The position numbers and the translations under genes were made by a program. A stretch of 64,000 nt of DNA from positions 506,879 through 570,878 of the forward strand of contig MNCI01028834.1 of NCBI GenBank assembly GCA_015680685.1, read 5' to 3'. Origin of the DNA: Gnetum montanum (Eukaryota > Streptophyta > Gnetopsida > Gnetales > Gnetaceae). Below the pieces are notes generated by a model. That model was not told where the DNA came from and did no database searches. It saw nothing but the letters and a program-made list of their open reading frames with translations. This document shows positions 53,617-64,000 of this stretch, one piece after another (the stretch's first letter is position 1; each line of letters opens with the position of its first letter).

Positions 53617-56600
53617 CTACAAGTTTTCATCAGCATCACCATTTCTTGTTCCCCTGGGTCCTGCACCTCCATTTGGATTCTACGCAAGACAGAAAATAAA
53701 ATAGTAAGTCAAAACTACAACAAGGCTCTCATAAAATAAACTATGACACAATAAAGAATGACTAACCCAATATGGCCGCATGTCTATTTCAGAAGGTATC
53801 TTATCCATGCTAGTTGCTAAATGTTGTAGGATCTCCTCCTCGGTGAGGTTGGCCCAATTTTCCTTCCCTAGATTAATGCCTACCACAACTTTTCCTTTCT
53901 CCAAAGCTATCCATCTAGGTGGGCCTAGAGAAAAGGTGGCAGTGGTGGTTTCCCTGGAAGGTAAGGTCATTTCCCTTTCGGGAGACTCACTGACCACCAC
54001 CTATTGCATGAACATTTCATAGGCCCTAGAAGTGCCAATGACATCAAGGAATAGCTTATGGGTATGCAACTCAATGGAAGCATCTTGATATTTTTTACGA
54101 TAGGTAGCACATTCCATGTTGTACATGTTCTTATGGTTCTTTTGTGCCTACCCCCATTCGTACACCTTTGTGCTATAATTCTTCCAATCTTGGTTCTTCT
54201 AGGCCAGAAGGTCCATCTGCATGCATTGTTTAATAATCTCATGAGTGGCCTTGTTCTTGGTTCGTATGGCTATCTACTATCTTGCATAGTCAATAATAGT
54301 CATATGCCAACTACCATCGTGAGTGTCATGAGCCAATAAAAATTCATTCCTAAATCGAAGGTCCTCCAACTCAACAACTTGGCTAGCCTTCTCTTTCTCA
54401 AGTTTTTGCACCCTCTTCTACAGGTCCTCATTGAAGCACCTAGACTCCCACACGGATCATGCCAAGTGCAATTTACATTTACTCATTTCCTCATATATAT
54501 AATGAGGCACCTCAGCTACCTCTAGAGGAAGTTCAAGCACTATGTCAACCTCGACCACTTGACGAGGGTCCCACTTGAGATGAGAAGCTGTCGATCACAT
54601 GTGGGAAAGCATTAGTCATAGTGCCATAGAAAAATTGCAACTTAGATAGCCTAACATAGTAATTTTGACATACCTATCTTAGGATCAATCTACATTAGGC
54701 GATCAATCATGTCATCAACCACGCCCTCCATAAAAGTGAATTTATCAGGGGTCTTTAGTCCATGGTCAGAGGTAGATCATGGAAGACAAGTTGGGGGCAT
54801 TAACAATGGTGTCCGCTGCATAATAAAACATGTTACCAATGGTGGAGAGGACAACAATGAAGCTTATGAAAAACATAAATGATAGTGCAAATCTCCTACC
54901 CAGCAAATCCTTAGGGGTGATAGTGGGGGGGTTGCCCATCGACACATTGTCAAGGAAGCGATCAAACTCACCAACATCAAATTGAATCCCTTCCCCCTCT
55001 AGCTGACTCAGTAGCCTAGTGGCATCTTCAATTGACATATTCCCCTCAAGTACTGGGGCACACTCCATGAAAGGGTCATCGGCAGCAGGGGCCTCTTCCT
55101 CTATGACGGGGACCTCCTCCCCTACTGTTGGGGCCTCTTCTTCCTCTACAACAGGTGCCCCTACTTTAGGGGCCAAAACCTCTTCTTCTTCTTCTTCTTA
55201 TAAACACATTCAAAATAATTAGGATACTACAACACAAAACGGGCACTATGCTATGCTACACTACACAACATAGCACAACGTAGTAGATGCTATGCTAATA
55301 AGACAGTTAACCAAAATTACCAACTGTGGATTGCACCTTGCGAACCTTAATTTGTAACTTCCTCCCTCTCTCTTTAGTAGTATGGGGAGGTTCTTCTGCT
55401 GGATGAGACTTTTTCTGTTGCAACCTAGTTTTCACCATCTCAATAATGATACGTTCCCCCCATTACCACATTACTTGTTTTGATGGGAGGTGCCTCTCCA
55501 ATGTTGTCCTCGACACAAAAGGATCGTGCCACCCAATCCCTCATTGTTATCGAAAGGGATTCCCCAATAGCTTCTAGCGGGTCTTGGGATCAAGTGATGT
55601 GGAATACCTAGAAAATCCATGGCTTGGATATCTGGTTATGATCCTACTATACCTAGGCACCATTCTCACGAACCACCAAGAATTCCATGAACCATCCCAG
55701 GCAAGCTATGAAGAATTCATAGTGAACGTTGAAATGTGTGTCAAGCTTCTCATGAAGATTAATCATTTTAGCATGCAAGCCTTCAAAAAGGTACTTGGCC
55801 TAGTTCTAATGGGTCCCTTCCTCCATGACCTCCCTCATGATCCAAGCCTACTCTAATCTAGGGATCTTCCCTTAGGAGAGTATCTTGGGGAAGGCACAAG
55901 CCTGGAAGATAGGGTAACTATTTGGGCCACTGCTAGCTTGACCTTATGGATATAAATCCCCTTTCGATTCTTGCTTGTCCCTATCCATTCCTCGATATCC
56001 TTCTAATGGTTTGCATATTTGCTATACTTTTCACCTATAGGTATACCATAAGAAGGAACATTGAAAAGATCCGCAAAATTTTTTTCATTAATTTCAAACA
56101 CCACCTGCACATTGTGAACCCGTGTGTGGATGTGGTTAGCCTTTTCAGAAAAGGAATCAGCTAGGGAATGCATTTTTGTAGTTGGGACACTTGGATTTAC
56201 TACCAATAATAAATCCATGAGCCCAATCTCTTGACTGTTGTGAACAAGGATGGTTGGGGCCCCATTGCAAAGCCAACACTGAGTCTCATCCACATCCCCA
56301 TACTTGAAGAAGAGGTTGGTTTCATCATGTCTAGAGGTAATCACTGTAACCTCTTTGGATTTTCTTGTTGCTGCAACAATCAATAAAAAATATAGAAAAA
56401 AAATTAAAGCAAAGGAAATGTCAATCACTTGAACACACATAAGAAAAAAAATGCATAACTTAACGTACTAGGTTTGAATGGTGTAGGAAATGGTGGAATT
56501 TCCACCAAAACATCTTCTACAGTAAGTGGTCGGTGATTATCCCATTTACTATCCAACTAGCCAAGCTCATTACACTTCAAATAGAACTTGGCATACTTGG

Positions 56601-58484
56601 TTGGTTGTTCTATGACACTGGTGCACATGTTACCAGTAGAGGAGAACTCTTACAAAGCTATTTGGGCCAATGCCAATGTATCCATGTTACCATGAAGATC
56701 ATCCTTGTTAATCACAAACCTGGTAACATGCAAAGTATATAAGTGTTTTGAACATGCAAGACAAATAATATAACATGCTTGAAACATCTTCATAGGACTC
56801 ACCTGTCGGCATAATAAATGGTCCCAGGTGGGTTCTAGAAGTAGTTGCCCATGTGACAAGAAATAAACAACGTGTTGTATTTGTGCTAGCATTTGAATTT
56901 AGGCATGTACCAATTCCAACTCAAGTACCTTAGGCTCCTCGGGCATTGACTTGAGCCTTTCTCCCCTTCACCCTTAATTGACCCATTAACCATGAACTTC
57001 AAGATGCCTCGGTTTGCCCCGGGAAACAAAATTTCAACAAGCATGGTGGTTGTTTCGGCTAACAAGTGTGACCACACTATCACACTAAAATGGCAAAAGA
57101 GGAACTCTAAGAACTCCTAAGTTCCCTACTAGAACCAAATTTCCTGATGCCCCACCCATGCATGGGGAGGAGGGACATTGGCCATGGGTTCATTCAGGCA
57201 GCACAAGATGCTTACCATTTCTAGCACAATCAGAACAAGTTTTAACATGACCCTGCATGACAAAGCACAAAATGTTAGCACTATGTTCAAGTGATGATTA
57301 CTAATGTAGTGTAGTGTGACCCTCTGCTTACAAATTTTCCCTCAAGCATGACACAATAAAATAGAACTGAGTGATGTATGCAATGTAGCAGGGTGTTAAA
57401 CATAGTGTAGCGTGGTAGGAACACCTGCATAGCGTAGCGGCTATGCCCTGCATAACGTAGCATGATATACATGTCCTGTATAGCATAGTGTAGTAGCCAC
57501 ACTTTGCACAATAGTAATGGCTACATTACATGTAGCATAGCAGGACAATTGCACCCCATATAGCATAGCAAAGTGGCAAGTACAATAGACGCAACAGTAC
57601 AACAAGCGTAATAGTATAAGAAGTACAACAAGCACAACATGTAACAAGAAGAACACTATAACAAGTGTTGCAACATAGAAAATTTAGCAATGTAGCAGCA
57701 TAGCAAATCTAATAGCGTAGCAACGTTGCGAGTCTAACATCATAGCAACGTGATAGGCCTATCAGCGTGCTAGCGTAACAGGCCTGCCAACATAGCAGCG
57801 TAGCATAACAAGAACTAAAATGTAACACAGTCTAATAATCCAATGTCCAAAACAACGTAGCCTAAGAAATATACTCATAGTGTTCCCATTGCCCTGATCC
57901 TACCCCACTGTGTGAAAGGCAACAAAATAAAATGCAAACCTAAAGAAACACTCCCACTACATATTCTATGCTATGCTAGACACATGCTATGTTGCCTAAG
58001 AAAACTGGCAAGTCAAAACCTCCTCCATAGGTGCTATGCTATGCTGGCCAAGCATTATGTCATCCATAAACACTGAAACCCCCCCTGCAATGCCGCATTG
58101 GCCATCAACAATGGTGATCGAGATAGTGCCCTGCACCAACCGTAGCGTAGCAAGCACCAAAGTTGTGGCGATCAAGGCAATAACAATAGTTATGGGCCAG
58201 CAATATTAACAACCATAACAACCAAGATGTGGTGATCATAGTGAGAATCCCACTCAACAAATTACACAAAGCAAATGAGGGTAGCATAACACTTACCAGG
58301 TGGATGGACCCTCCAGCCTTTCCTCAACGTGTGCCTTGGAGAGGCGTCGCAGGGTATGCCCCACTTTGTCCACCTTGGCAAGCCCCTGATGCCTTCATTC
58401 ACTTTTGCGTGTCATTACCTTGCTCACAAATTAGCTGTATCAACTTCTACATTACGCTATTATGCTCTCTCTCAGCTTGACCAT
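53617..58484 (-). pseudogene. Antisense multi-exon gene in the T spacer (decayed)
   Basis: A minus-strand gene with canonical splice signals. Readable exons are 58484-58297, 57252-56803, 56719-56469, 56370 to about 55321, about 55200-54900, 54815-54674, 54587-53767 and 53679-53617. Introns 2, 3 and the last three measure 83-98 bases (donors GTGAGT, GTACGT, GTAGGA, GTATGT, GTTAGT; acceptors in CAG, except TAG at the last); intron 1 is 1.04 kb. Reading frames join across the last two introns, ending GGAGPRGTRNGDADENL and a stop. Exon 4 includes VVFEINEKNFADLFNVPSYG. The next is glutamate-rich. The long exon has charged helical runs (KRVQKLEKEKASQVVELEDL) suggesting coiled coil. Breaks are mostly point stops. 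No family is named; an antisense Tat-type accessory protein is likely. Confidence 0.6.
57290..58060. repeat. Palindrome-rich cluster in antisense intron 1
   Basis: Repeated tagcgtagc, gcatagcg and acgtagcatg steps run in both directions over about 770 bases. They are of the same type as in the T LTR and leader, which ties the spacer to element T rather than to an unrelated insertion. Confidence 0.6.
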
Positions 58485-58542
58485 GCTATGCTCTGGGTGT
58501 TGGCTCTGACAATGAAAATAACAAGTTTACTAGGGGTAGTCC

Positions 58543-58554
58543 CTTATATATAGC
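58543..58554 (-). promoter_or_regulatory. TATA box of the antisense gene
   Basis: On the minus strand GCTATATATAAGG lies about 60 bases upstream of the first ATG (58484), giving a normal start position near 58515. A splice donor GTAAGT follows 190 bases further on. Promoter, ATG and donor together form a sensible first exon. Confidence 0.55.
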
Positions 58555-58689
58555 CAACACGGTAAAAAAAACTATCACTTTCATGTCCCAAATAATGTGG
58601 AACACCCCTGTAGCATAGCACTACTATAGCATAGCATGTCCCCGCTAAAGTGTAGCACTCAGTTGTAGCACAGCAAGAGGGTCCACTAA

Positions 58690-58930
58690 AATTTTCACTT
58701 CATCTTTACAAATTTTGCATAGTGACGGTCCGCCAAGATCTTAAAATAGCAATTTCAACTTATAATCTAGCCCAGTTACGCTCTACCATGACCTTAAACA
58801 AGAAATTTTAGCAATTTTTTTACATTTTAGACATAGTGATGGTCCGCTAAGACCTTAAACTATCAACTTCAATTTACAAATTTTGCATAGTGGAGGTCCA
58901 CTAAGACCTTAAATTGGCAACTATCTTATG
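58690..58930 (+). repeat. Short tandem array ahead of T pol
   Basis: Three to four copies of a unit of about 60-70 bases containing tttgcatagtgacggtccgc and gaccttaaactatcaact. The ttaaact core is shared with the minisatellites at 53188 and 62470. Confidence 0.6.
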
Positions 58931-59029
58931 TTGCATCATTTCTTTACATATATTCATTACATGTTATTTTCTCAAATAGGTATTACTTGACTTGGTCTAT
59001 TTTCTTATTGTGATAGGTTCAATTGAAAA

Positions 59030-62000
59030 ATGGCTATGCATGGTGATCTTTGTTCACCTTTGACCTTGACAGGTTCCACCGAAAAATTTACAAGATGCCT
59101 AAATCTAGAATCAGTAGACTTCGAACCATCCCTTTGTGACACTTATGTTGCATCCTTAGAAATAGCCCTGGACTAGCCCAAACACCTAGTCTAGGCCCTA
59201 GATTTAGAGGCTAGGGATGTGACTGAGGACCCTCTTATTGAAATCCCTATAACTATGCCTAGAGGTGAGGAAAAAACCTTAAATTTAGCTCCCTACTAAA
59301 TCCATAGGTGCAAAAAAATGTTGCACAAGTTCTTAATAACAATGTTAAAGTGTTTGCATGGTCATATGAAGACATGTCGGGCCTAGACTAGTAGCTCATA
59401 CAACACAATATTATCCTGGACCCATGTGTCAAAGTAGTTAAACAAAAAGCTAGCAAGGTCAAACCAAAAGTTTCTCTACTTATACATGGTAAAATTACCA
59501 AACTTTATCAAGCTGGTTTCATCTGCATAGTTGATTACTAGAAATGGGTATCAAACATCATTGTAGTTTCTAAGAAAATGGGAGTATACAAATTTGTATA
59601 GACTTTCGAGACTTGAATAAAGCAACGATTAAGAATGACTTTCCTTTACCAAGTATCAATCAAGTCATCGACATTATAGCTAGTCATGCCTTACTGTCCT
59701 TCATGGATCAGTTCTCAGGCTATAATCAAATCCATATAAACCCAAAGCATCAATTGGAAACTACCTTTATGACCCCTTGGAAAATTTTTTGTTACACAAT
59801 GATGCCCTTCAGACTGAAAAATGCTAGAGCAACATATCAACAAGCCATGACATATATTTTTAGCAATTACCTCTTAGAATAATTAAATAACTACGTTGAC
59901 GATATAGAAATTAAGTCTAAGGAGGCTACTAACCACTCCAACAATCTAGATGTAGTCCTCCAATGTTGTCATAGGCATGACCTCCACCTCAACCCTAGGA
60001 AATGCATTTTTGGAGTAAAAACTAGACGCATGTTAGGCTTTGTAGTGTTAGAAATAGGGATACAAGTGGACCTTGATAAAGTTAAGGCCATCGTTAACCT
60101 AGAACCACCTACAAACCTTAAAGAGTTGTGTGGATTGTAGGGCAAGGTGCAGTTTATAAGAAGGTTTATCGCAAGGTTGAAAGACAAACTCCACCCGATG
60201 CAACACCTTCTTAAGGGAGTCAACTTTGAGTGGACAGATCAATGTTAAGAAGCTTTCGATAACCTAAAGAAATAGATTTTGCATCTTCCAACAGTTTATC
60301 TGCCATAGAGAAATAGTCCTTTCTACATCTATCTTGCCACCTTAGACACATCTATCGCTGCACTGCTATGTCAAAAGAGAGATGATGGGTATGAAATCCT
60401 GGTCTACTACCTAAGTCATGCATTGATAGCTTATGAGGCAAAGTACAATGAAGTGGAGAGAAATTGTCTTTCCCTAGTGTTTGCACTAAAAAAATAGAGA
60501 CATTACCTATTTCGTAGTAAAGTCAACATCATATGCAAAAGCAACATACTTCAAGCTATCACAACCAACTTATACAAGAGTAGTAGAATAGCCCGATGGA
60601 AAGCCATAACTGTAGAATTCGATCTACATTATGTGGCACAAATATCTACAAAGGGTCAAGCAATAGCCATGCAACTTACAACCTTACCCATTAACAACCA
60701 AGCAATAATAGAGCCTGAGTTTTTGGATGAGCATGTCAATAGCATAAGTCCTATGCCAACAGACTTTGAGACAAACCTACTCTTTGATGGTACTTCAACC
60801 ACTTGAGGTGGTAGCGCTGTTGCTGTTCTTACATTTCCCTCTGGGGAAATTTGACCCTTCATGTATCATCTTGTATTCCTTTTCACCAACAATGTAACTG
60901 AGTATGAAGGACTCCTTAGGGGCCTTCTAGCAACTCAAGAGTTTAGGATTCGATATTTGGCAATCCGGGGTGACTCCCAACTAGTTATCAACGAAATCAC
61001 TGAAGTCTATGCTTGCAAAGCTTCACATTTGCAAACTTATTGTGACTTAGCAAAAAGTCTACTAAAGAAATTTGCAGCTTTAGACATTCAACATGTGCCT
61101 TACAACAAAAATACTATAGTGGATGCATTAGCCACCTTAGCTTTAAACATGCCATCACACATGTTTGCTACTCTACCTACCTCGATAGTGACATGCATCA
61201 ATCCTATCATTCACACTCCCCACATTGCATCCATAAGAACCGCTCACACCCAAGAGTGGTGTGACAACATTAAAGCATACCTCCAACATGGTGAACCCCC
61301 ACATGTCTTGACATCTGCTCAAAAGGATGCATTATGAAAGCAATCACGACAATATGTCCTCGTAGGAGATAACACCTTATGCAAATGCTCCTTTGATGGG
61401 ATATTGCTAGCCTACATTAGTGGGGAAGAAGCACAAAATATTGTTAACGAGGTCTATGAGGGATTATGTGGAGGACACATAGCTCCTAGGGCTATGGCAG
61501 CAAAAATTAGATGCTTAGGGTACTACTAGCCCTACATAGAACGTGACTGCATTGCCAAGGTTAGAACATGAGATGTATGCCAATGCTATGCAAATCTCAT
61601 AGATCACATGGCCTTTCCAACATTGGGGACTAGATATTATAGGACCCATCACACCTAAGTCTTCTGCAGGACATAGCTTCATCATCACCGCAACTAAATA
61701 CTTCACAAAGTGGGTAGAGGCTATTCCCCTAAGAAAGACCACATCTCAATAAGTTTGCACTTTATCCGGGATAACATGGTAACAAGGTTTGGTCTTCCCA
61801 TGACTATTGTGATGGACAACGGACCACAATTTAGTAGTGCGGAAACCAAAACCTTTTGTGAAAACCTTGGCATCAAACACTCTTTTTCATCGTCATACTA
61901 CCCAAAGGAAAACGATCAAGCAGAGGTAAAAAACAAAGCCATCATTAACCTTTTGAAAAAGATGCTTAGCAATAGCAAGAGGTGATGGCATGAGCAAATC

Positions 62001-62455
62001 TTCTACTTTTGTGAGCTTACCATACAACATGTAGAACAACTATAGGTAAGACTCCATATAGTCTTGTGTATGGATATGAAGGAGTGTTACCTTTTGAATT
62101 GCAGGTTCCATCACTTCGGATGATCCTCTCAAACTTTATGGGCAAGACTCAAAACAACAAGTCAAGGATCATTGATCTTGACTCTTTAGAGGAGGAGCGT
62201 GCCCAAACACTTGGTTGTATTGAATGGTACCAAGATAAAAAATGGCAAAAGAATCAATGCAACTTACATCAATGGCTGATCAAAAAGGGGAACCTGGTCC
62301 TCAAGGCCGTTTGTGAGCTTGTGAGAAAATTCTCAGCTAACTGGGAAGGCCCTTTCATAATTACAAAAGCCTATGAGAACGAGGCATTCAAACTAGCTGA
62401 CACAGATGGAAATGGGTTCACAAATCCCATTAACCACTTATACCTCAAGCCATAA
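59030..62455 (+). pseudogene. T pol: RT, RNase H, extra RNase H, integrase (decayed)
   Basis: The ATG at 59030 opens a frame (MAMHGDLCSPLTLTG). The RT start block KVFAWSYEDMSGLD is at about 59350 in another frame. From about 59595 one frame runs to 61985 with stops. It contains RT (LLSFMDQFSGYNQI; catalytic NNYVDDIEIKS at 59892), the RT-linked RNase H (FYIYLATLDTSIAALLC; KYNEVERNCLSLVFALKK), and the plant-type extra RNase H (LLFDGTS; NNVTEYEGLLRG; IRGDSQLVINE; TIVDALATLA) with its acidic residues kept. Integrase follows: a zinc region, QHWGLDIIGPITPKSSAGHS (about 61622) in a shifted frame, TIVMDNGPQFSS and DQAEVKNKAI, all three catalytic positions readable. The end (NPINHLYLKP, 62455) is Tat-like without a chromodomain. 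Indels lie near 59.3, 59.59, 61.6, 61.74 and 62.04 kb. Confidence 0.88.
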
Positions 62456-62469
62456 TATGTTTGACATAA

Positions 62470-62815
62470 AGGATTATAGTAGATACAAATCAAGGTAACT
62501 AGAACATCTACTAACATGTAAAACTAGCACAGATAGTCTACTATGACTATAAACCGGCATAGATAGTTCACTATGACTATAAATTGGCATAGAATGTCTT
62601 CTATGATGTTAAAATGGCATAGGATGTTCTTGGGCTATGACGTAAAACTAGCACCCATAGCATGGTTTTCTACTACCTTAGACTAGCCATCCACCATCCA
62701 CTATGATGTTAAACTAGCAGAACGGTCTACTAGGATGTTAAACTAGCACATCAATTTGTTGGAACCTTAAACTAGCACATTCGACAATCTACAAAGACTT
62801 TAAACTAGGTTCGTA
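62470..62815 (+). repeat. Minisatellite, about 31-bp unit, after T integrase
   Basis: Around nine loose copies of aaactagcacagatagtcta followed by ctatgactat. The aaactagca core is also the end of the 29-bp unit at 53188, though the rest of the unit differs. Confidence 0.7.
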
Positions 62816-64000
62816 GTGCAATGCTTCCCAGCGCACACATATGACTCTTGTGAACAAGAGAGCATGCACACTTTCAAATGTCCTAAACAACATGCGCTGG
62901 GACATTGTAGTTCCAGAATGTAGTTTACATCATCAAGGAAAAACCCTCTAGAACACATGTAGCATCATCACCCCTAGCATCTTGCTGATCTTCCAAAAAT
63001 GTCATTTGACATCTTGCTGAACTTTCGGAGCTACCACCACCATAGCCAGTCATCTTGGTAGTAGCTCTTTTCATCAGCACCTGCTACTAGAGTCCCAGAA
63101 CTATTGTGGCCCAACCACAAGGTTTCCATCCTCCAACCCTTGCCATCATCCAAGTCTAAAATGCATTCAAATTTTAGGCTTCTCACCTTGCAACTAGACT
63201 ACATGATGTTTGCCTTGGGTGAGGAATCCTGAGCACCTGCATCACCACCACTCCTAGCCTCTTCAGTGCAAACCTTTCTGGCCTGCCACTACTAAGACCA
63301 GTGCTAGCCTTTCTGCTTTGGACATTGCATGTGCTAGACAACATTGCACATGCTCTAGTAGTGTCCCAAGCAAGCAGGAATTTACCCTCACTTAACTTCA
63401 TGGCTGCATTTTTCTGGTTCTCTCTCTGTTGTGTTTTTAGGATAAAAGGTAAGATGGCATCATTCAAAGATGCATTTCACCATGAGAGCAAGGCACTACA
63501 TTGCTCCAAAGCATCCTCTATAATTATCCTAGCTACTTGAGAGTGCATACCCTACCCTCCCTCTTAGCCAACTTAACCCCCGACCCTTATACTTGCAATT
63601 TCCTATATCCCTTTTACAAACTTTCCTAATGCACAAAGCCCTTTCACGTGCCCAAACGCCAAGCCCATGATGGATGTAATGCAACTCGTCCCATGGGAAA
63701 CCTCTGTAGGTAGGTCAAAGCCCCACATGAATGTAACACATCTCATCCTGGGGAGGAAACACCTACCCTACAATAATGACAAGGTTATCTCCAAGTGAAC
63801 ATGGGTGTGCAACAAAAGGCACAAATGTACAAAAGAGCAAAAAGCTCAAAATAAAAAGAAAAAAAAGACAAATGCCTAAAACAAATGGCATAACAATTTC
63901 TTTACAATCGCTTTGGCCATAAATCAACTATCTCTAAGTACTCTGGTGAGAAGTCAAAGGCCAGCAAAGAAAGACACCCATGTGTGTTAACTCCCTCAGA
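62816..64000 (+). other. 3' untranslated part of T, no gene seen
   Basis: About 1.2 kb after the minisatellite with no conserved coding block in either strand and no LTR start or polypurine tract that could be trusted. Tat-type elements often have long 3' untranslated parts, so the 3' LTR is expected beyond the window. Confidence 0.5.

Larger units (their letters stand above)
52888..59016 (+). other. Putative sense intron between T protease and pol
   Basis: After protease the sequence TTGATGG/GTGAGG (52888) is a good donor. At the other end TTTTCTTATTGTGATAG (ending 59016) and CTTTGACCTTGACAG (ending 59072) are good acceptors, just before or after the ATG at 59030. Ogre-type Tat elements are known to splice an intron between protease and RT. 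Here the spacer would be 6.1 kb and holds the antisense gene and minisatellites. The sites are seen; splicing is inferred. Confidence 0.45.
46850..64000 (+). mobile_element. T: Tat-lineage Ty3/gypsy element, running past the window end
   Basis: Plus-strand element with a 5' LTR ending at 48571, primer-binding site, gag-protease (49142-52690), a 6.1-kb spacer with an antisense gene, RT, RNase H, extra RNase H, integrase (59030-62455) and a long 3' untranslated part. The extra RNase H after the RT-linked one is diagnostic of the Tat lineage. The 5' LTR start was not located and the 3' LTR lies beyond 64000, so the element is over 17 kb. Size, spacer and repeats resemble the large Ogre-like Tat elements. 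Confidence 0.75.

Noticed and set aside
63183-63540. Overlapping frames of 79 and 94 codons on opposite strands near the window end
   Set aside because: No motif on either strand, and the codons beside them show no continuation; likely chance in the T 3' untranslated part.

Overview
The window is a gene-poor, AT-rich stretch of a large plant nuclear genome. Almost everything that can be recognised is retrotransposon sequence in layers of different age, inserted into one another. Plant origin is supported by chromovirus, Athila-like and Tat-like Ty3/gypsy elements, an L1-type LINE, a PPR-type (pentatricopeptide repeat) gene fragment and introns of about 85-100 bases. The depth of decay would suit a gymnosperm or another giant plant genome, but the species cannot be fixed from sequence alone. 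No tRNA, rRNA, CRISPR array or intact ordinary host gene was found. Most breaks in coding regions are single stop codons of the kind produced by C-to-T decay; frameshifts are fewer.

Layout. 1-181 is the 3' end of an Athila-like LTR, placed against an L1-type LINE (182-3029) that resumes at 9753-10890. A chromovirus with two LTRs (3030-9752) splits the LINE. An older minus-strand Athila-type element, called E here, supplies scattered pieces: RNase H and integrase (45.3-43.85 kb), a downstream open-reading-frame remnant (26.4-25.7, 23.27-22.7 and 15.6-13.6 kb) and its polypurine tract and 3' LTR start (13.33 kb). That remnant was cut by a gag-protease-only Athila-like element, called A1 (15635-22687, near-perfect 5-bp target duplication), and by a solo LTR (23279-25687, perfect duplication).

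26783-42038 is a complete minus-strand Ty3/gypsy element, called W, with a perfect target duplication (agtag). Its order is LTR, gag, protease plus a plant-type extra RNase H, RT/RNase H/integrase, then an accessory 230-codon ORF with its own TATA box. Its upstream LTR carries an inverted solo LTR of the same family (38453-41780, duplication atttc), and inside that LTR is an intact 163-codon ORF for a protein with a likely signal peptide. The LTRs of this family share their tips and their R/U5 half, but the first kilobase or more of U3 differs between copies and holds apparent captured gene pieces.

From about 46.8 kb to beyond the window end is a plus-strand Tat-lineage element, called T. Gag-protease (49142-52690) and pol (59030-62455) are separated by a 6.1-kb spacer bounded by splice-like sites. 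The spacer holds a decayed antisense gene with its own TATA box, at least seven exons with good splice signals, and a coiled-coil-like C-terminal part. The antisense gene inside T, and the W-family LTRs with exchangeable captured cargo, are the two most unusual systems here.
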